From positions 124,001-188,000 of the forward strand of contig NZ_JBIQOI010000001.1 in assembly GCF_044197065.1 (NCBI RefSeq): a stretch of DNA of 64,000 nt, given 5' to 3'. Below the pieces are notes generated by a model. That model ran no database searches. It saw nothing but the letters and a program-made list of their open reading frames with translations, and was not told the origin of the DNA. Positions 8,066 through 18,100 of this stretch are shown in pieces; within the stretch, counting starts at the first letter, position 1; every line of letters starts with the position of its first letter. The DNA comes from Kluyvera ascorbata_C. Lineage in GTDB: Bacteria > Pseudomonadota > Gammaproteobacteria > Enterobacterales > Enterobacteriaceae. The position numbers and the translations under genes were made by a program.

Positions 8066-8779
8066 ATGCAAAAGCTAGCTGAGTTGTATCGTGGTAAAGC
8101 GAAAACCGTATACAGCACCGAAAACCCGGATCTGTTGGTACTCGAATTCCGTAACGATACGTCAGCAGGGGATGGTGCTCGCATTGAGCAGTTCGATCGT
8201 AAAGGCATGGTGAACAACAAGTTCAACCATTTCATTATGAGCAAACTGGCAGAAGCGGGGATCCCAACCCAAATGGAAGCGCTGTTGTCCGATACCGAAT
8301 GTCTGGTGAAAAAGCTGGATATGGTGCCGGTGGAATGCGTTGTGCGTAACCGTGCCGCAGGGTCGCTGGTGAAACGCTTAGGGATTGAAGAAGGTATCGA
8401 ACTCAACCCACCGCTGTTTGACCTGTTCCTGAAAAACGATGCCATGCACGACCCGATGGTTAACGAATCCTACTGCGAAACCTTTGGCTGGGTGAGCAAA
8501 GAGAACCTGGCACGCATGCAGGAACTGACCTTCAAAGCGAACGACGTGCTGAAAAAGCTGTTTGACGATGCGGGCCTGATCCTCGTCGACTTCAAGCTGG
8601 AGTTCGGTCTGTTTAAAGGCGAAGTGGTGCTGGGCGATGAGTTCTCGCCAGATGGCAGCCGTCTGTGGGACAAAAAGACCATGGATAAAATGGACAAAGA
8701 CCGTTTCCGTCAGAGCCTGGGTGGCCTGATTGAAGCGTACGAAGAAGTGGCACATCGTTTAGGCGTGAAGCTCGACTAA
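8066..8779 (+). CDS. purC: SAICAR synthetase PurC
   Basis: PurC (phosphoribosylaminoimidazole-succinocarboxamide synthase) joins CAIR and aspartate using ATP in purine synthesis. The 237-residue product begins MQKLAELYRGKAKTVY, the ATP-binding entry, and contains the EFRNDTSAGDG and VVRNRAAGSL signatures. The ATG at 8066 is chosen from E. coli length and from the GGAGTG ribosome site; an in-frame ATG at 7997 would overlap the PurR operator. It is monocistronic, between a terminator and a REP element. Confidence 0.97.
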   Translation: MQKLAELYRGKAKTVYSTENPDLLVLEFRNDTSAGDGARIEQFDRKGMVNNKFNHFIMSKLAEAGIPTQMEALLSDTECLVKKLDMVPVECVVRNRAAGSLVKRLGIEEGIELNPPLFDLFLKNDAMHDPMVNESYCETFGWVSKENLARMQELTFKANDVLKKLFDDAGLILVDFKLEFGLFKGEVVLGDEFSPDGSRLWDKKTMDKMDKDRFRQSLGGLIEAYEEVAHRLGVKLD

Positions 8780-8809
8780 GTTGATGCATTCCCCGGCCTC
8801 GCCCTGCGC

Positions 8810-8885
8810 GTAGGCCGGATAAGGCGTTTACGCCGCCATCCGGCAATGTGCGCGTTGCCGGATGGCGCTGCGCTTATCAGCCCTA
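8810..8885. repeat. REP/BIME palindromic element
   Basis: Two inverted REP units (GTAGGCCGGATAAGGCG and GCGCTTATCAGCCCTAC, around a GCCGGATGGCG core) lie between purC and ypfJ. They may stabilise the purC transcript 3' end; I see no separate U-tract terminator. Confidence 0.85.
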
Positions 8886-8987
8886 CATCCTCATCGCGGG
8901 AATCTCCGCACAACATTTCCAGTGGTAATCCCCCCCGTAACCGCCTACGATCGTATCAGTATTTCTGATAATAAGACTGAGGTAGTT

Positions 8988-9860
8988 ATGCGTTGGCAAG
9001 GTCGTCGCGAAAGCGACAATGTAGAAGACCGGCGGAACAGTTCGCAGCCCCCGATGATGGGAGGGCGCGGCCCAGGTTTTCGTATTCCGAGCGGTAAAGG
9101 CGGCATTGTACTGCTGATTATCGTGCTGGTTGCCGGTTACTACGGCGTGGATCTGACCGGCCTCATGACCGGTGAACCAGTAGGCCAGCAGCAAACCTCT
9201 CAGCGGGTCAGCGGCCCGAAAGATGACGAAGCGGCGAAATTTACCTCAGTGATCCTTGCCACTACCGAAGACACCTGGGCGCAGGAGTTTAAGGCGATGG
9301 GCAAAACCTATCAGCCGCCGCGTCTGGTGATGTACCGCGGTGCGACCCGTACCGGTTGCGGTACCGGACAATCGGTCATGGGGCCGTTCTACTGTCCGAC
9401 CGACAGCACCGTCTATATCGACCTCTCTTTCTACGATGACATGAAAAACAAGCTTGGCGCGGGCGGCGATTTCGCTCAGGGCTACGTGATTGCGCATGAA
9501 GTCGGCCACCACGTACAAAAGCTGCTGGGTATCGAGCCGAAAGTGCGTCAGATGCAGCAGGGCGCATCGCAGGCGGAGGTGAACCGTCTGTCCGTGCGTA
9601 TGGAGCTTCAGGCGGACTGCTTTGCCGGCGTCTGGGGTCATAACATGCAAAAGCAGGGGATTCTGGAAGCTGGTGACCTGGAAGAGGCGCTGAACGCCGC
9701 GCAGGCCATTGGCGATGACCGTTTGCAGCAGCAGGGGCAAGGGCGTGTGGTGCCTGATAGCTTTACGCACGGTACCTCACAGCAGCGCTATACCTGGCTG
9801 AAACGCGGCTTTGATAGCGGCGATCCGGCGCAGTGTAATACCTTTAGCAAACCGCTCTAA
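8988..9860 (+). CDS. ypfJ: Zinc metalloprotease-like membrane protein YpfJ
   Basis: This 290-residue protein of the YpfJ/neutral zinc metallopeptidase family has an N-terminal cytoplasmic tail, a single transmembrane segment (about residues 38-53) and a large domain with the HEVGHH motif at 170-175. A downstream Glu in RMELQADCFAG likely completes the zinc site. The ATG at 8988 (MRWQGRRESDNVEDRR) matches E. coli; in-frame starts further upstream lie in the REP. Substrate and role are unknown. tmcA follows after 15 bases. Confidence 0.88.
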   Translation: MRWQGRRESDNVEDRRNSSQPPMMGGRGPGFRIPSGKGGIVLLIIVLVAGYYGVDLTGLMTGEPVGQQQTSQRVSGPKDDEAAKFTSVILATTEDTWAQEFKAMGKTYQPPRLVMYRGATRTGCGTGQSVMGPFYCPTDSTVYIDLSFYDDMKNKLGAGGDFAQGYVIAHEVGHHVQKLLGIEPKVRQMQQGASQAEVNRLSVRMELQADCFAGVWGHNMQKQGILEAGDLEEALNAAQAIGDDRLQQQGQGRVVPDSFTHGTSQQRYTWLKRGFDSGDPAQCNTFSKPL

Positions 9861-9875
9861 GAGTCGCTGACCGTC

Positions 9876-11876
9876 ATGGATGAACTATTTACGCAGGCTT
9901 TGCGGATGGAACAGGAAGGGATTCGCCGTCTTCTGGTTATCAGCGGCGATCCCACCTGGTGCGCGCAGCAGGCTAACGCATTTCGCGGTGCTGCGGTTGA
10001 GGACATTCTCTGGGTCGGTTTACAACCGGTCGCTGAACCTTTTTGCCCGCCATCGAAGCTGGTAACGCTGCTGGGGCGCGAGTTCCAGCACGCGATTTTT
10101 GATGCCCGCGACGGGTTTGATGTTTCGGCTTTCGCCGCGCTGGCGGGCACGTTACGAGCGGGAAGCTGGCTGCTGCTGTTAGTCCCCGAACTCATGCAGT
10201 GGCCCCATCAGGCTGATGCTGATTCTCTGCGCTGGAGCGATACGCCAGAGCCAATAGCCACGCCCAACTTTGTCACGCATTTCCTGCGCACGCTCTCCTT
10301 GCATCCGCAAACGCTGCTGTGGCGGCAGGGGCAGCCTCTGCCTCCTGTCCTTCACGTTGAGCGTCCTGAGTGGCATCGCGCTAGCGGACAGCCTGAGCGC
10401 GAGCAGGAGACGATTCTGACCGCCCTGGCGAACCCTGCCACGCGAGTCTCTGTCGTGACAGCGGAGCGCGGGCGAGGGAAATCTGCGCTGGCTGGTATGC
10501 ATATCCGGAATCTTCACGGCGACGCCATTGTCACCGCACCTTCCCGCGCCTCAGCCGAGGTTATCGCCACCTTTGCCGGTGAGCGTTTTAACTTTATGGC
10601 TCCTGATGCGCTGCTGGCTTCAGAAGCCCGAGCTGACTGGCTGGTGGTGGATGAGGCTGCCGCGATACCGGCGCCGCTGCTGCAAAAGCTTATCGCGCGT
10701 TTTCCCCGTACGCTGCTCACGACCACCGTGCAGGGCTACGAGGGAACGGGCCGTGGATTTTTACTGAAGCTCTGTGCCGCATTTCCCGACAGACAGCTTT
10801 TCACGTTAAGCCAGCCTATCCGCTGGGCCGCAGGGTGCCCGCTGGAAGCGCTGGTGAACGATGCGCTGATTTTTCATGACGAAGCCTTTACCACATCGCC
10901 TGCAGGCAAACCAACGCTTACCCCGGTGGGGCAGTCGTCCTGGCAGCTCACTCCTGAACGGCCCACCGCGCTGTATCAACTGCTTTCTGGCGCACATTAC
11001 CGCACCTCGCCGCTCGACCTCCGCCGCATGATGGACGCCCCTGGCCAGCATTTTATCAGCGCACAAACGCCGCAGGGGCCAGCCGGTGCGCTGTGGCTGG
11101 TGGATGAGGGGGGATTATCTCCGGAGCTGAGTCAGGCCGTGTGGGCCGGTTTCCGCCGCCCGCGTGGTAATCTGGTGGCGCAGTCATTGGCGGCCCACGG
11201 CGGTAGCCCGCTGGCGGCGACCCTTATCGGACGGCGTATTAGCCGGGTTGCGGTCCACCCACAGCGTCAGTGCGAGGGTATCGGGCAACAGCTGATAGCG
11301 CAGGCGTGGGCGATGGCGACGGAATGTGACTATCTTTCGGTCAGTTTTGGCTATACCGAAGCGCTGTGGCGGTTCTGGCAGCGCTGTGGTTTTACGCTGG
11401 TGCGTATTGGCACCCAACGGGAAGCAAGCAGCGGCTGCTACGCCGCGATGGCGCTGCGTCCGCTTACCGCTGCTGGAGAGGTGCTGACGCAGCGCGAACA
11501 CCGTCGGTTGTGTCGTGAGTTGCGCTGGCTTTCCCAGTGGATCGATGAAAAAGTGCCGCTTGCGGAAATGACCGAGGCTATCCTTACTGATGATGACTGG
11601 TGGGATCTGGCCGGGTTTGCTTTTGCGCATCGCCCGATGCTGGCAGCGCTCGGAAGCTTGCATAAGCTTTGTGACGCCAGCACGCTGTCGCTACCAGCGT
11701 TGCGTGGGCGGCTTTCCGGTGAGAGCGAACCCGCGCTTTGCACTCGCCTACGGCTGCACGGGCGAAAAGCGCTGTTGGTGCGCCTGCGCGATGAAGCGGC
11801 GCAGGCTATGCTGAGTCTTGACGTTGAACGGACAAATCAACTCGCCAAACGCGCCCAACAACTGCAATTTTTTTAA
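9876..11876 (+). CDS. tmcA: tRNA(Met) cytidine acetyltransferase TmcA
   Basis: TmcA makes N4-acetylcytidine at the wobble base of elongator tRNA-Met, using acetyl-CoA and ATP or GTP. The 666-residue product has an N-terminal DUF1726 region, a helicase-like domain with a P-loop (ERGRGKSALAG, 197-207) and a DEAA box at 259-262, a GNAT acetyltransferase domain from about 400 to 530, and a C-terminal tRNA-binding tail. Ends and length agree with E. coli (671). The ribosome site is weak, so the start is less certain than the rest. It lies in a likely ypfJ-tmcA-ypfH run. Confidence 0.93.
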   Translation: MDELFTQALRMEQEGIRRLLVISGDPTWCAQQANAFRGAAVEDILWVGLQPVAEPFCPPSKLVTLLGREFQHAIFDARDGFDVSAFAALAGTLRAGSWLLLLVPELMQWPHQADADSLRWSDTPEPIATPNFVTHFLRTLSLHPQTLLWRQGQPLPPVLHVERPEWHRASGQPEREQETILTALANPATRVSVVTAERGRGKSALAGMHIRNLHGDAIVTAPSRASAEVIATFAGERFNFMAPDALLASEARADWLVVDEAAAIPAPLLQKLIARFPRTLLTTTVQGYEGTGRGFLLKLCAAFPDRQLFTLSQPIRWAAGCPLEALVNDALIFHDEAFTTSPAGKPTLTPVGQSSWQLTPERPTALYQLLSGAHYRTSPLDLRRMMDAPGQHFISAQTPQGPAGALWLVDEGGLSPELSQAVWAGFRRPRGNLVAQSLAAHGGSPLAATLIGRRISRVAVHPQRQCEGIGQQLIAQAWAMATECDYLSVSFGYTEALWRFWQRCGFTLVRIGTQREASSGCYAAMALRPLTAAGEVLTQREHRRLCRELRWLSQWIDEKVPLAEMTEAILTDDDWWDLAGFAFAHRPMLAALGSLHKLCDASTLSLPALRGRLSGESEPALCTRLRLHGRKALLVRLRDEAAQAMLSLDVERTNQLAKRAQQLQFF

Positions 11877-11952
11877 CTGACTCATTCAGTTAAATGGCAT
11901 GGTCATTATTTTGGTGCGGCGTAAACTGACCGTCAAAACCAAGGAGACAGCC

Positions 11953-12651
11953 ATGACACACAATCACTTTGTTGTTCAAAGCCCCGCGAAGCCCGCTCAA
12001 CAGCTGCTGCTGTTGTTTCATGGCGTGGGCGATAATCCGGTGGCAATGGGACAGATTGGCAGCTGGTTTGCGCCGCTGTTTCCTGATGCGCTTATCGTTA
12101 GCGTCGGTGGCGCAGAGCCTTGTGGTCCGGCACCGGGCCGCCAGTGGTTCTCCGTGGCAGGCGTGACGGAAGAAAACCGTCAGGCGCGCATTGATGCCAT
12201 CATGCCGACCTTTATTGAAACCGTGCGCTACTGGCAGAAACAGAGCGGCGTTGGTCCACAGGCCACCGCGTTAATTGGCTTCTCTCAGGGGGCGATTATG
12301 TCGCTTGAGGGGATTAAAGCGGCGCCGGGGCTGGCGTCTCGCGTGATTGCCTTTAACGGCCGCTACGCGACCATGCCGGAAAAAGCGGACACTGCGACGA
12401 CCATCCACCTGATTCACGGCGGGGAAGACCGGGTTATCGATCTTGCCTGGGCGGTGAAAGGTCAGGAGGCGCTACAGGATGCAGGCGGCGATGTGACGCT
12501 GGATATCGTTGAGGATTTAGGCCATGCGATAGACGATCGCAGCATGCAGTTCGCGCTGGATCACCTGCGTTATACCGTGCCGAAGCACTATTTCGATGAA
12601 GCGTTGAGCGGCAGCACGCCGAAAAATGACGATCTTATCGAGATGATATAA
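11953..12651 (+). CDS. ypfH: Esterase/carboxylesterase YpfH
   Basis: The product is a 232-residue alpha/beta hydrolase of the phospholipase/carboxylesterase (abhydrolase_2) family. The nucleophile Ser111 sits in GFSQGA, with a likely acid Asp158 (HGGED) and His190 (LGHAID). E. coli YpfH hydrolyses short acyl esters in vitro; the natural substrate is unknown. The ATG at 11953, behind AAGGAG, is preferred to the in-frame ATG at 11899 and matches E. coli MKHDHFVVQSP. It lies 76 bases after tmcA. Confidence 0.93.
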   Translation: MTHNHFVVQSPAKPAQQLLLLFHGVGDNPVAMGQIGSWFAPLFPDALIVSVGGAEPCGPAPGRQWFSVAGVTEENRQARIDAIMPTFIETVRYWQKQSGVGPQATALIGFSQGAIMSLEGIKAAPGLASRVIAFNGRYATMPEKADTATTIHLIHGGEDRVIDLAWAVKGQEALQDAGGDVTLDIVEDLGHAIDDRSMQFALDHLRYTVPKHYFDEALSGSTPKNDDLIEMI

Positions 12652-12660
12652 GTCATGTGG

Positions 12661-12680
12661 GTTCCCGGTTCGCCGGGAAC
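12661..12680 (+). terminator. Short hairpin after ypfH
   Basis: GTTCCCGG-TTCG-CCGGGAAC is a perfect 8-base stem with a TTCG tetraloop, 9 bases after the ypfH stop. It has no U-tract, so it may act as a transcript-end stabiliser rather than a full terminator. Confidence 0.5.
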
Positions 12681-12682
12681 GT

Positions 12683-12760
12683 GTAGGCCGGATAAGGCGA
12701 AGCCGCTATCCGGCATTCTGCCGCAGCGATGCCTGATGGCGCTACGCTTATCAGGCCTAC
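12683..12760. repeat. REP/BIME palindromic element
   Basis: Inverted REP pair (GTAGGCCGGATAAGGCG and CGCTTATCAGGCCTAC) lies between the convergent ypfH and ypfN genes. Confidence 0.85.
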
Positions 12761-12780
12761 ATGAGTCCGCACGACGCGAT

Positions 12781-12981
12781 TTATTTCTTCGGCTGGTCTT
12801 TCTTCGGCCAGTCGTCGTCATCGTCCCATTTGTCGTTAAAATCGCGATGCGGAGGCAGCTCCGGTTTATCGGCGAGGAATTTTTTGTGATCGACGCGATT
12901 CAGATCTTTAATCACGTTGATAATTACCCCAACCAGAAACACCAGCACCAGAATCCACCAGTATTTTGACAGCCAATCCAT
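12781..12981 (-). CDS. ypfN: Small membrane protein YpfN
   Basis: This 66-residue UPF0370 protein has one N-terminal transmembrane helix (about residues 6-22, WWILVLVFLVGVIINVI) and a charged tail rich in Asp and Trp (KWDDDDDWPKKDQPKK). The ATG at 12979-12981 gives the E. coli start MDWL; an ATG two codons upstream (MRMDWL) is possible. It lies just downstream of dapE on the same strand. Function is unknown. Confidence 0.9.
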   Translation of the reverse strand: MDWLSKYWWILVLVFLVGVIINVIKDLNRVDHKKFLADKPELPPHRDFNDKWDDDDDWPKKDQPKK

Positions 12982-13006
12982 GCGCATTACCCCTTATGTT
13001 GTGCCG

Positions 13007-14134
13007 TCAGGCGACAAGTTGTTCCATGATACGCTGGTACATCCGTGCCAGCATTTGCAGGTCAGCGGCGTTTACGCACTCATTAATTTTATGAATGGTG
13101 GCATTCACCGGGCCTAGCTCGACAACCTGTGCGCCCATCTGGGCGATAAAGCGACCATCTGACGTACCGCCAGTGGTCAGCAACTGTGGTTCAATTTCAT
13201 TATAGTGCGCGATAGCGTTCACCACCGCGTCGACCAGTTTACCGCGAGCGGTCAGGAACGGCTGTCCGGAAATCCACCAGTCGACGGTATAACGCAGCTG
13301 ATACTTATCCAGCAGGGCGATGACGCGGGCTTTGATCATCTCGTCGGTGAGCTCGGTGCTGAAGCGGAAGTTGAACTGCACGAACAGATCGCCCGGGATC
13401 ACGTTGTTGCTGCCGGTACCCGCCTGGATGTTGGCAATCTGCATGCTGGTCGGCGGGAAAAATTCGTTGCCCTGATCCCACTCGATCGAAACCAGTTCGT
13501 TCATCCACGGCGCGGCGCGGTGAACCGGGTTATCGGCGAGGTGCGGATACGCCACGTGCCCCTGAACGCCATGAATGGTCAGGTTGCAGGTCATTGAGCC
13601 ACGACGACCGTTTTTAACGACATCGCCGACCACTTCGGTGCTGGACGGTTCGCCCACCAGGCAGTAGTCCAGGCGCTCATTGCGCGCCATCAGCGCTTCA
13701 ACCACTTTTACCGTACCGTGAGTGGCGCTGGCTTCTTCATCGGAAGTAATCAAGAACGCCAGACGACCTTTATGGTTCGGGTTCTGAGCGACGAAACGTT
13801 CGGCCGCCACAACCATCGCTGCCAGCGAGCCTTTCATGTCGGCAGCGCCGCGGCCAAACAGCATGCCGTCGCGGATGGTTGGTTCAAACGGTGGGTTAAT
13901 CCAGCGATCAGCATCACCGGCAGGCACCACATCGGTGTGGCCTGCGAACGCCAGCGTTTCTCCTTTGCCGCGCCACGCCCAGAAGTTCTGGGTATCGCCA
14001 AAGTCCATCGGCTCAATGGTAAAACCTACTGCGCGCAGGCGTTCAATCATTAGTGCCTGACAACCCGCATCGTCCGGGCTAAGAGAAGGGCGGCGAATAA
14101 GCTGCTGAGCCAGCTCAATGACTGGGCAAGACAT
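13007..14134 (-). CDS. dapE: Succinyl-diaminopimelate desuccinylase DapE
   Basis: DapE hydrolyses N-succinyl-LL-diaminopimelate to LL-DAP and succinate in lysine/peptidoglycan synthesis. The 375-residue M20-family enzyme has the metal-site AGHTDVVP (His66, Asp68), GRGAADMKGS (Asp100) and TSDEEAS (catalytic Glu134) motifs, followed by a lid/dimerisation domain. Length and sequence match E. coli. It lies 57 bases downstream of yffB on the same strand. Confidence 0.97.
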   Translation of the reverse strand: MSCPVIELAQQLIRRPSLSPDDAGCQALMIERLRAVGFTIEPMDFGDTQNFWAWRGKGETLAFAGHTDVVPAGDADRWINPPFEPTIRDGMLFGRGAADMKGSLAAMVVAAERFVAQNPNHKGRLAFLITSDEEASATHGTVKVVEALMARNERLDYCLVGEPSSTEVVGDVVKNGRRGSMTCNLTIHGVQGHVAYPHLADNPVHRAAPWMNELVSIEWDQGNEFFPPTSMQIANIQAGTGSNNVIPGDLFVQFNFRFSTELTDEMIKARVIALLDKYQLRYTVDWWISGQPFLTARGKLVDAVVNAIAHYNEIEPQLLTTGGTSDGRFIAQMGAQVVELGPVNATIHKINECVNAADLQMLARMYQRIMEQLVA

Positions 14135-14191
14135 AAACTAGACCTCGTTATTTTTTCGTTATCTGAAAACGGTAAAGCAGGGCCAATGGCG

Positions 14192-14551
14192 TTAGCGCGC
14201 TTTGGCTACCCATTGGCTATAACTGGTATCACTAAAACCCAGCAGCATAGGCTGTGCGGGCGCGCAGAGCAATGGCCGTTTGATGATGGCTGGCATTTCC
14301 AGCATCAGCGCGGCAGCGGCATCGGCGTTGTTGATTCCGGCGCGCACCTGCTCATCCAGCTTACGCCAGGTGGTGCCACGGGTATTCAGCAACGCTTCCC
14401 ATCCCAGCTCGCTAATAAAGGTTGCCAGCAGTTCTGGCGTCAGGCCATCAACGCGATAATCGTGAAAGCGATATTCAACCTGATGCTCATCCAGCCAGCG
14501 GCGGGCTTTCTTTATGGTATCGCAGTTCTTTATTCCGTAGAGAGTGGTCAT
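14192..14551 (-). CDS. yffB: ArsC/Spx-family protein YffB
   Basis: The product is a 119-residue ArsC/Spx-like thioredoxin-fold protein. It keeps a single N-terminal Cys10 (GIKNCDTIKKA) and the NTRGTTWRKL segment typical of YffB. It is upstream of dapE, as in E. coli. Its enzymatic role is not known; family ties suggest glutathione-dependent chemistry. Confidence 0.9.
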   Translation of the reverse strand: MTTLYGIKNCDTIKKARRWLDEHQVEYRFHDYRVDGLTPELLATFISELGWEALLNTRGTTWRKLDEQVRAGINNADAAAALMLEMPAIIKRPLLCAPAQPMLLGFSDTSYSQWVAKAR

Positions 14552-14908
14552 GTTCCGCCTTTATATCTGCAGGTTTTAGGGGACTCGAATATACACGTAA
14601 TTCAGGCCGCTGCCCGTTTTAATTTCCTCCGGCCAAAGCGGCTGAAAAGCGGGCAGTTTATCATGCTAGCTACGTGCTTTGACGTAGTTTGATTGCTTTG
14701 TCGTAGGGTAAATTTGTATCATATGATTCACATTCTGATAACTATTTCAGAATGTTGCTGTTCGTCACATTAAATGTCAAAATTCCGGCCCATAGTGACC
14801 TCAAGCAGTAAAGAAAGGTTGGCAGCGGCAATCAAAGTAATCGGATTAACCGTATTCACAGGTCATACATTTGTACGTAAAATACGCATAATAATAAGAG
14901 AGGTAGTT
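14552..14908. promoter_or_regulatory. Intergenic region upstream of yffB and ypfM
   Basis: This 357-base stretch holds the divergent promoters of yffB and ypfM. I see AT-rich tracts (TTTGTATCATATGATTCACA near 14710-14735) but no well-matched operator. No further gene was recognised. Confidence 0.4.
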
Positions 14909-14968
14909 ATGATCGAACGTGAACTGGGGAACTGGAAAGATTTTATTGAAGTGATGCTTCGTAAATAA
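14909..14968 (+). CDS. ypfM: 19-residue conserved small protein YpfM
   Basis: A 19-codon gene encodes MIERELGNWKDFIEVMLRK, which matches the E. coli small protein YpfM. It has an AGAGAGG ribosome site at the right spacing. E. coli YpfM lies in the same place, between acrD and yffB. It has no known function; the peptide is mostly a predicted amphipathic helix. A terminator follows at 15061-15092. Confidence 0.88.
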   Translation: MIERELGNWKDFIEVMLRK

Positions 14969-15060
14969 TTTTCAGCAATGTGATTTAAAAGCGCTGTGTT
15001 CTTTCAATAACCATGATGGTGTTGTTTGCAGTACAGAGTAGTTGCATCACATAAAGGTCA

Positions 15061-15092
15061 AAAGGCGACATTCATCATGTCGCCTTTTCTGT
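15061..15092. terminator. Terminator between ypfM and acrD
   Basis: An 11-base perfect stem (AAAGGCGACAT/ATGTCGCCTTT) with a 5-base loop is followed by TTTTCTGTTTTT. It faces ypfM on the plus strand. The A-rich left flank (TCAAAAGG) could let it also end acrD transcripts from the other side. Confidence 0.8.
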
Positions 15093-15108
15093 TTTTAGGG
15101 CTTACCCG

Positions 15109-18100
15109 CTATTCCGGCTTCTCTTTTAGCGGGAAGCGGCGGCGCACCAGCACAAAGAACAGCGGCACAAAGAAGATAGCCAAAATCGTCGCGGAAATCA
15201 TCCCCCCCACCACGCCGGTACCCACGGCATGTTGGCCGCCGGAGCCTGCGCCCGTGGTGAGGGCCATTGGCAGCACGCCGAAGATAAAGGCCAGCGAGGT
15301 CATTAAGATCGGGCGCAGACGCTGGCGGCAGGCTTCAAGCGTTGCGGTCAGTAGATCTTCCCCTTTCTGGTTCAGATCGTTGGCAAATTCGACGATCAGA
15401 ATGGCGTTTTTCGCCGATAGCCCGATGACCGTTAGCAGCCCCACCTGGAAGTAAACGTCGTTTTCCAGCCCGCGCATCCAGGTCGCCAGCAGTGCGCCGA
15501 TAACCCCCAGCGGAACCACCAGCATGACCGAGAACGGTACGGACCAGCTCTCATACAGCGCCGCCAGGCAGAGGAAGACGACCAGCAGCGAGATGGCGTA
15601 CAGCGCCGGAGCCTGTGCGCCCGACAGCCGTTCCTGATAGGACATCGCCGTCCACTCAAGGCCGAAGCCGGTCGGCAGCTGCTGCACCAGATTTTGCATC
15701 ACGTCCATGGCGGTACCGGTACTGACGCCTGGCGCGGCCTCACCAATAATTTCAACCGCTGAATAGCCGTTATAGCGCTCCAGACGTGGTGAGCCGGTCT
15801 CCCAGCGTGAAGTGGCAAAGGCGGAGAACGGCACCATCTGCCCGGCATTATTGCGCACGTACCACAGGTTCATATCTTCCGGCAGCATGCGGTATTTTGC
15901 TGCGGCCTGAACGTACACTTTCTTCACGCGTCCGCGATCCATAAAGTCGTTCACGTAGCTTGAGCCCCATGCGGTTTGCAGCGTGTCGTTGATATCATCA
16001 ATAGAGACGCCCAGCGCCTGTGCTTTACGCTGATCGATATCGACCTGCAGCTGCGGGCTATCGTCCAGACCGTTGTGGCGTACGCGGGTTAACTCAGGAT
16101 CGTTGCCCGCCAGTTCCAGCAGCTTATCGCGGGCCGCCATCAGCGCATCGTGCCCGGCACCGGCGTGATCCTGCAACTCCATATCGAAACCGGCAGAGCT
16201 TCCGAGGCCGCTAATGGCCGGTGGGCTGCTGGCGTAGACACGGGCTTCTTTGATTTTGTTCAGCGCTTTAGTGGCGCGTTCGATAATGGCAAACGAGGTG
16301 CCGGTTTTGCTGTCACGTTCGTCCCAGTCTTTCAGGCGCACGAACATACGCGCGACGTTTTGACCATTACCGCCGGGGCCGGAGCCGATGGTGGCAAATA
16401 TCGACGTGACGTTGTCTTTCTCGTTTTTGAAGAAATAGTCTTCAACTTGTTCAACCACCTTCAGCGTCTGCTGTTGGGTTGAACCACTTGGCAGCTGTAC
16501 GGAGGTGGTGAACATGCCGCGGTCTTCCAGCGGTAGGAAGGAAGAGGGCAGGCGCAGGAACAGGAACACCATGCCGCCCAGCAGCAGCACGTAAATCAGC
16601 ATCCAGCGAATGCTGCGATGGAGGATTTTGGCCACGCCCGACTCATAGCGACGCGCGCTGGCATCAAAGTGGCGGTTGAACCAGCCGAAGAAGCCTTTGG
16701 TGCCGTGCACTTCTCCTTTATGAATGGGTTTGAGGATCGTCGCGCAGAGCGCCGGGGTCAGAATCATCGCCACCAGCACCGACAGCACCATCGCCGAGAC
16801 AATGGTAATGGAGAACTGGCGATAGATTGCCCCGGTGGTGCCGCCGAAGAAGGCCATCGGAATAAAGACCGCCGATAACACCATGGCGATACCCACCAGC
16901 GCGCCCTGAATTTGTCCCATCGATTTGCGCGTCGCCTGCCGTGGCGTGAGCCCCTCGGTACTCATTATTCGCTCAACGTTCTCGACCACCACGATGGCAT
17001 CATCCACCAGCAGGCCGATGGCAAGCACCATCGCGAACATCGTCAGCGTGTTTATGCTGTATCCGCAGGCATAGAGGATGGCGAAGGTGCCCATCAATAC
17101 CACGGGAACGGCAATGGTCGGAATCAGCGTGGCGCGGAAGTTCTGCAGGAACAGGTACATCACCAGGAACACGAGCAGGATAGCTTCCAGCAGCGTTTTT
17201 ACCACGTCCTTGATAGAGGCTTTAACGAACGAGGTGGTCTCGTAGGCCACCTTATATTCCAGCCCGTGCGGGAAGTACTGCTTCAATTCGTCCAGACGCT
17301 GGATAACCCGCTCGGCGGTGGCCATTTCGTTGGCACCGGAGGCGAGTTTAATCCCTAAACCGGAGGCCGGATTGCGGTTGTAGCGGCTGAGGTAGTCGTA
17401 TTTTTCGGCACCCATTTCCACGGTGGCGACGTCGCCCAACGTCACCTCTGAACCGTCCTGGTTGACGCGCAGAGTAATATCGCGGAACTGCTGCGGTGTT
17501 TGCAGCAGAGATTGAGCGTTGATGGTGGCGTTCAGCGCCTGCTTGTCGATAGACGGTGTGCCGCCAAGCTGGCCAACCGCAATCTGGGCGTTCTGCGATT
17601 TAATCGCATCCGTCACGTCGGCCGTGGTCATCTGGTAGCTGTTAAGCTTGGCTGGGTCCAGCCAGATACGCATCGAATACTGCGAACCATAGGCGTCGAT
17701 ATCGCCTACACCATCGACGCGGCTGATAGGGTCCTGAACGTTACTGGCAACGTAGTCGGAAATATCCTGCTTATCCATGCTGCCATCGGTGGAGACAAAC
17801 GCAATGGTCAGGATGTTGGTATCACCGGTTTTGCGGACCGTGACGCCCTGAGTTTGTACCGCCTGCGGCAGCTTATTCATCGCGGTTTGCAGCTGGTTTT
17901 GCACCTGCTGCACCGCTTCGTCAGGGTCGGTTCCCGCGACGAAGCTTAAGGTGATGGTTGCCTGCCCGGTGGCGCTACTTTGTGAGGACATGTACATCAG
18001 GTTATCGATACCGGTCATATTCTGCTCGATAACCTGCGTGACGGTGTTTTCCAGCGTTTGCGCGGAGGCGCCAGGATAGTTCGCCGTCACGCGCACGTTC

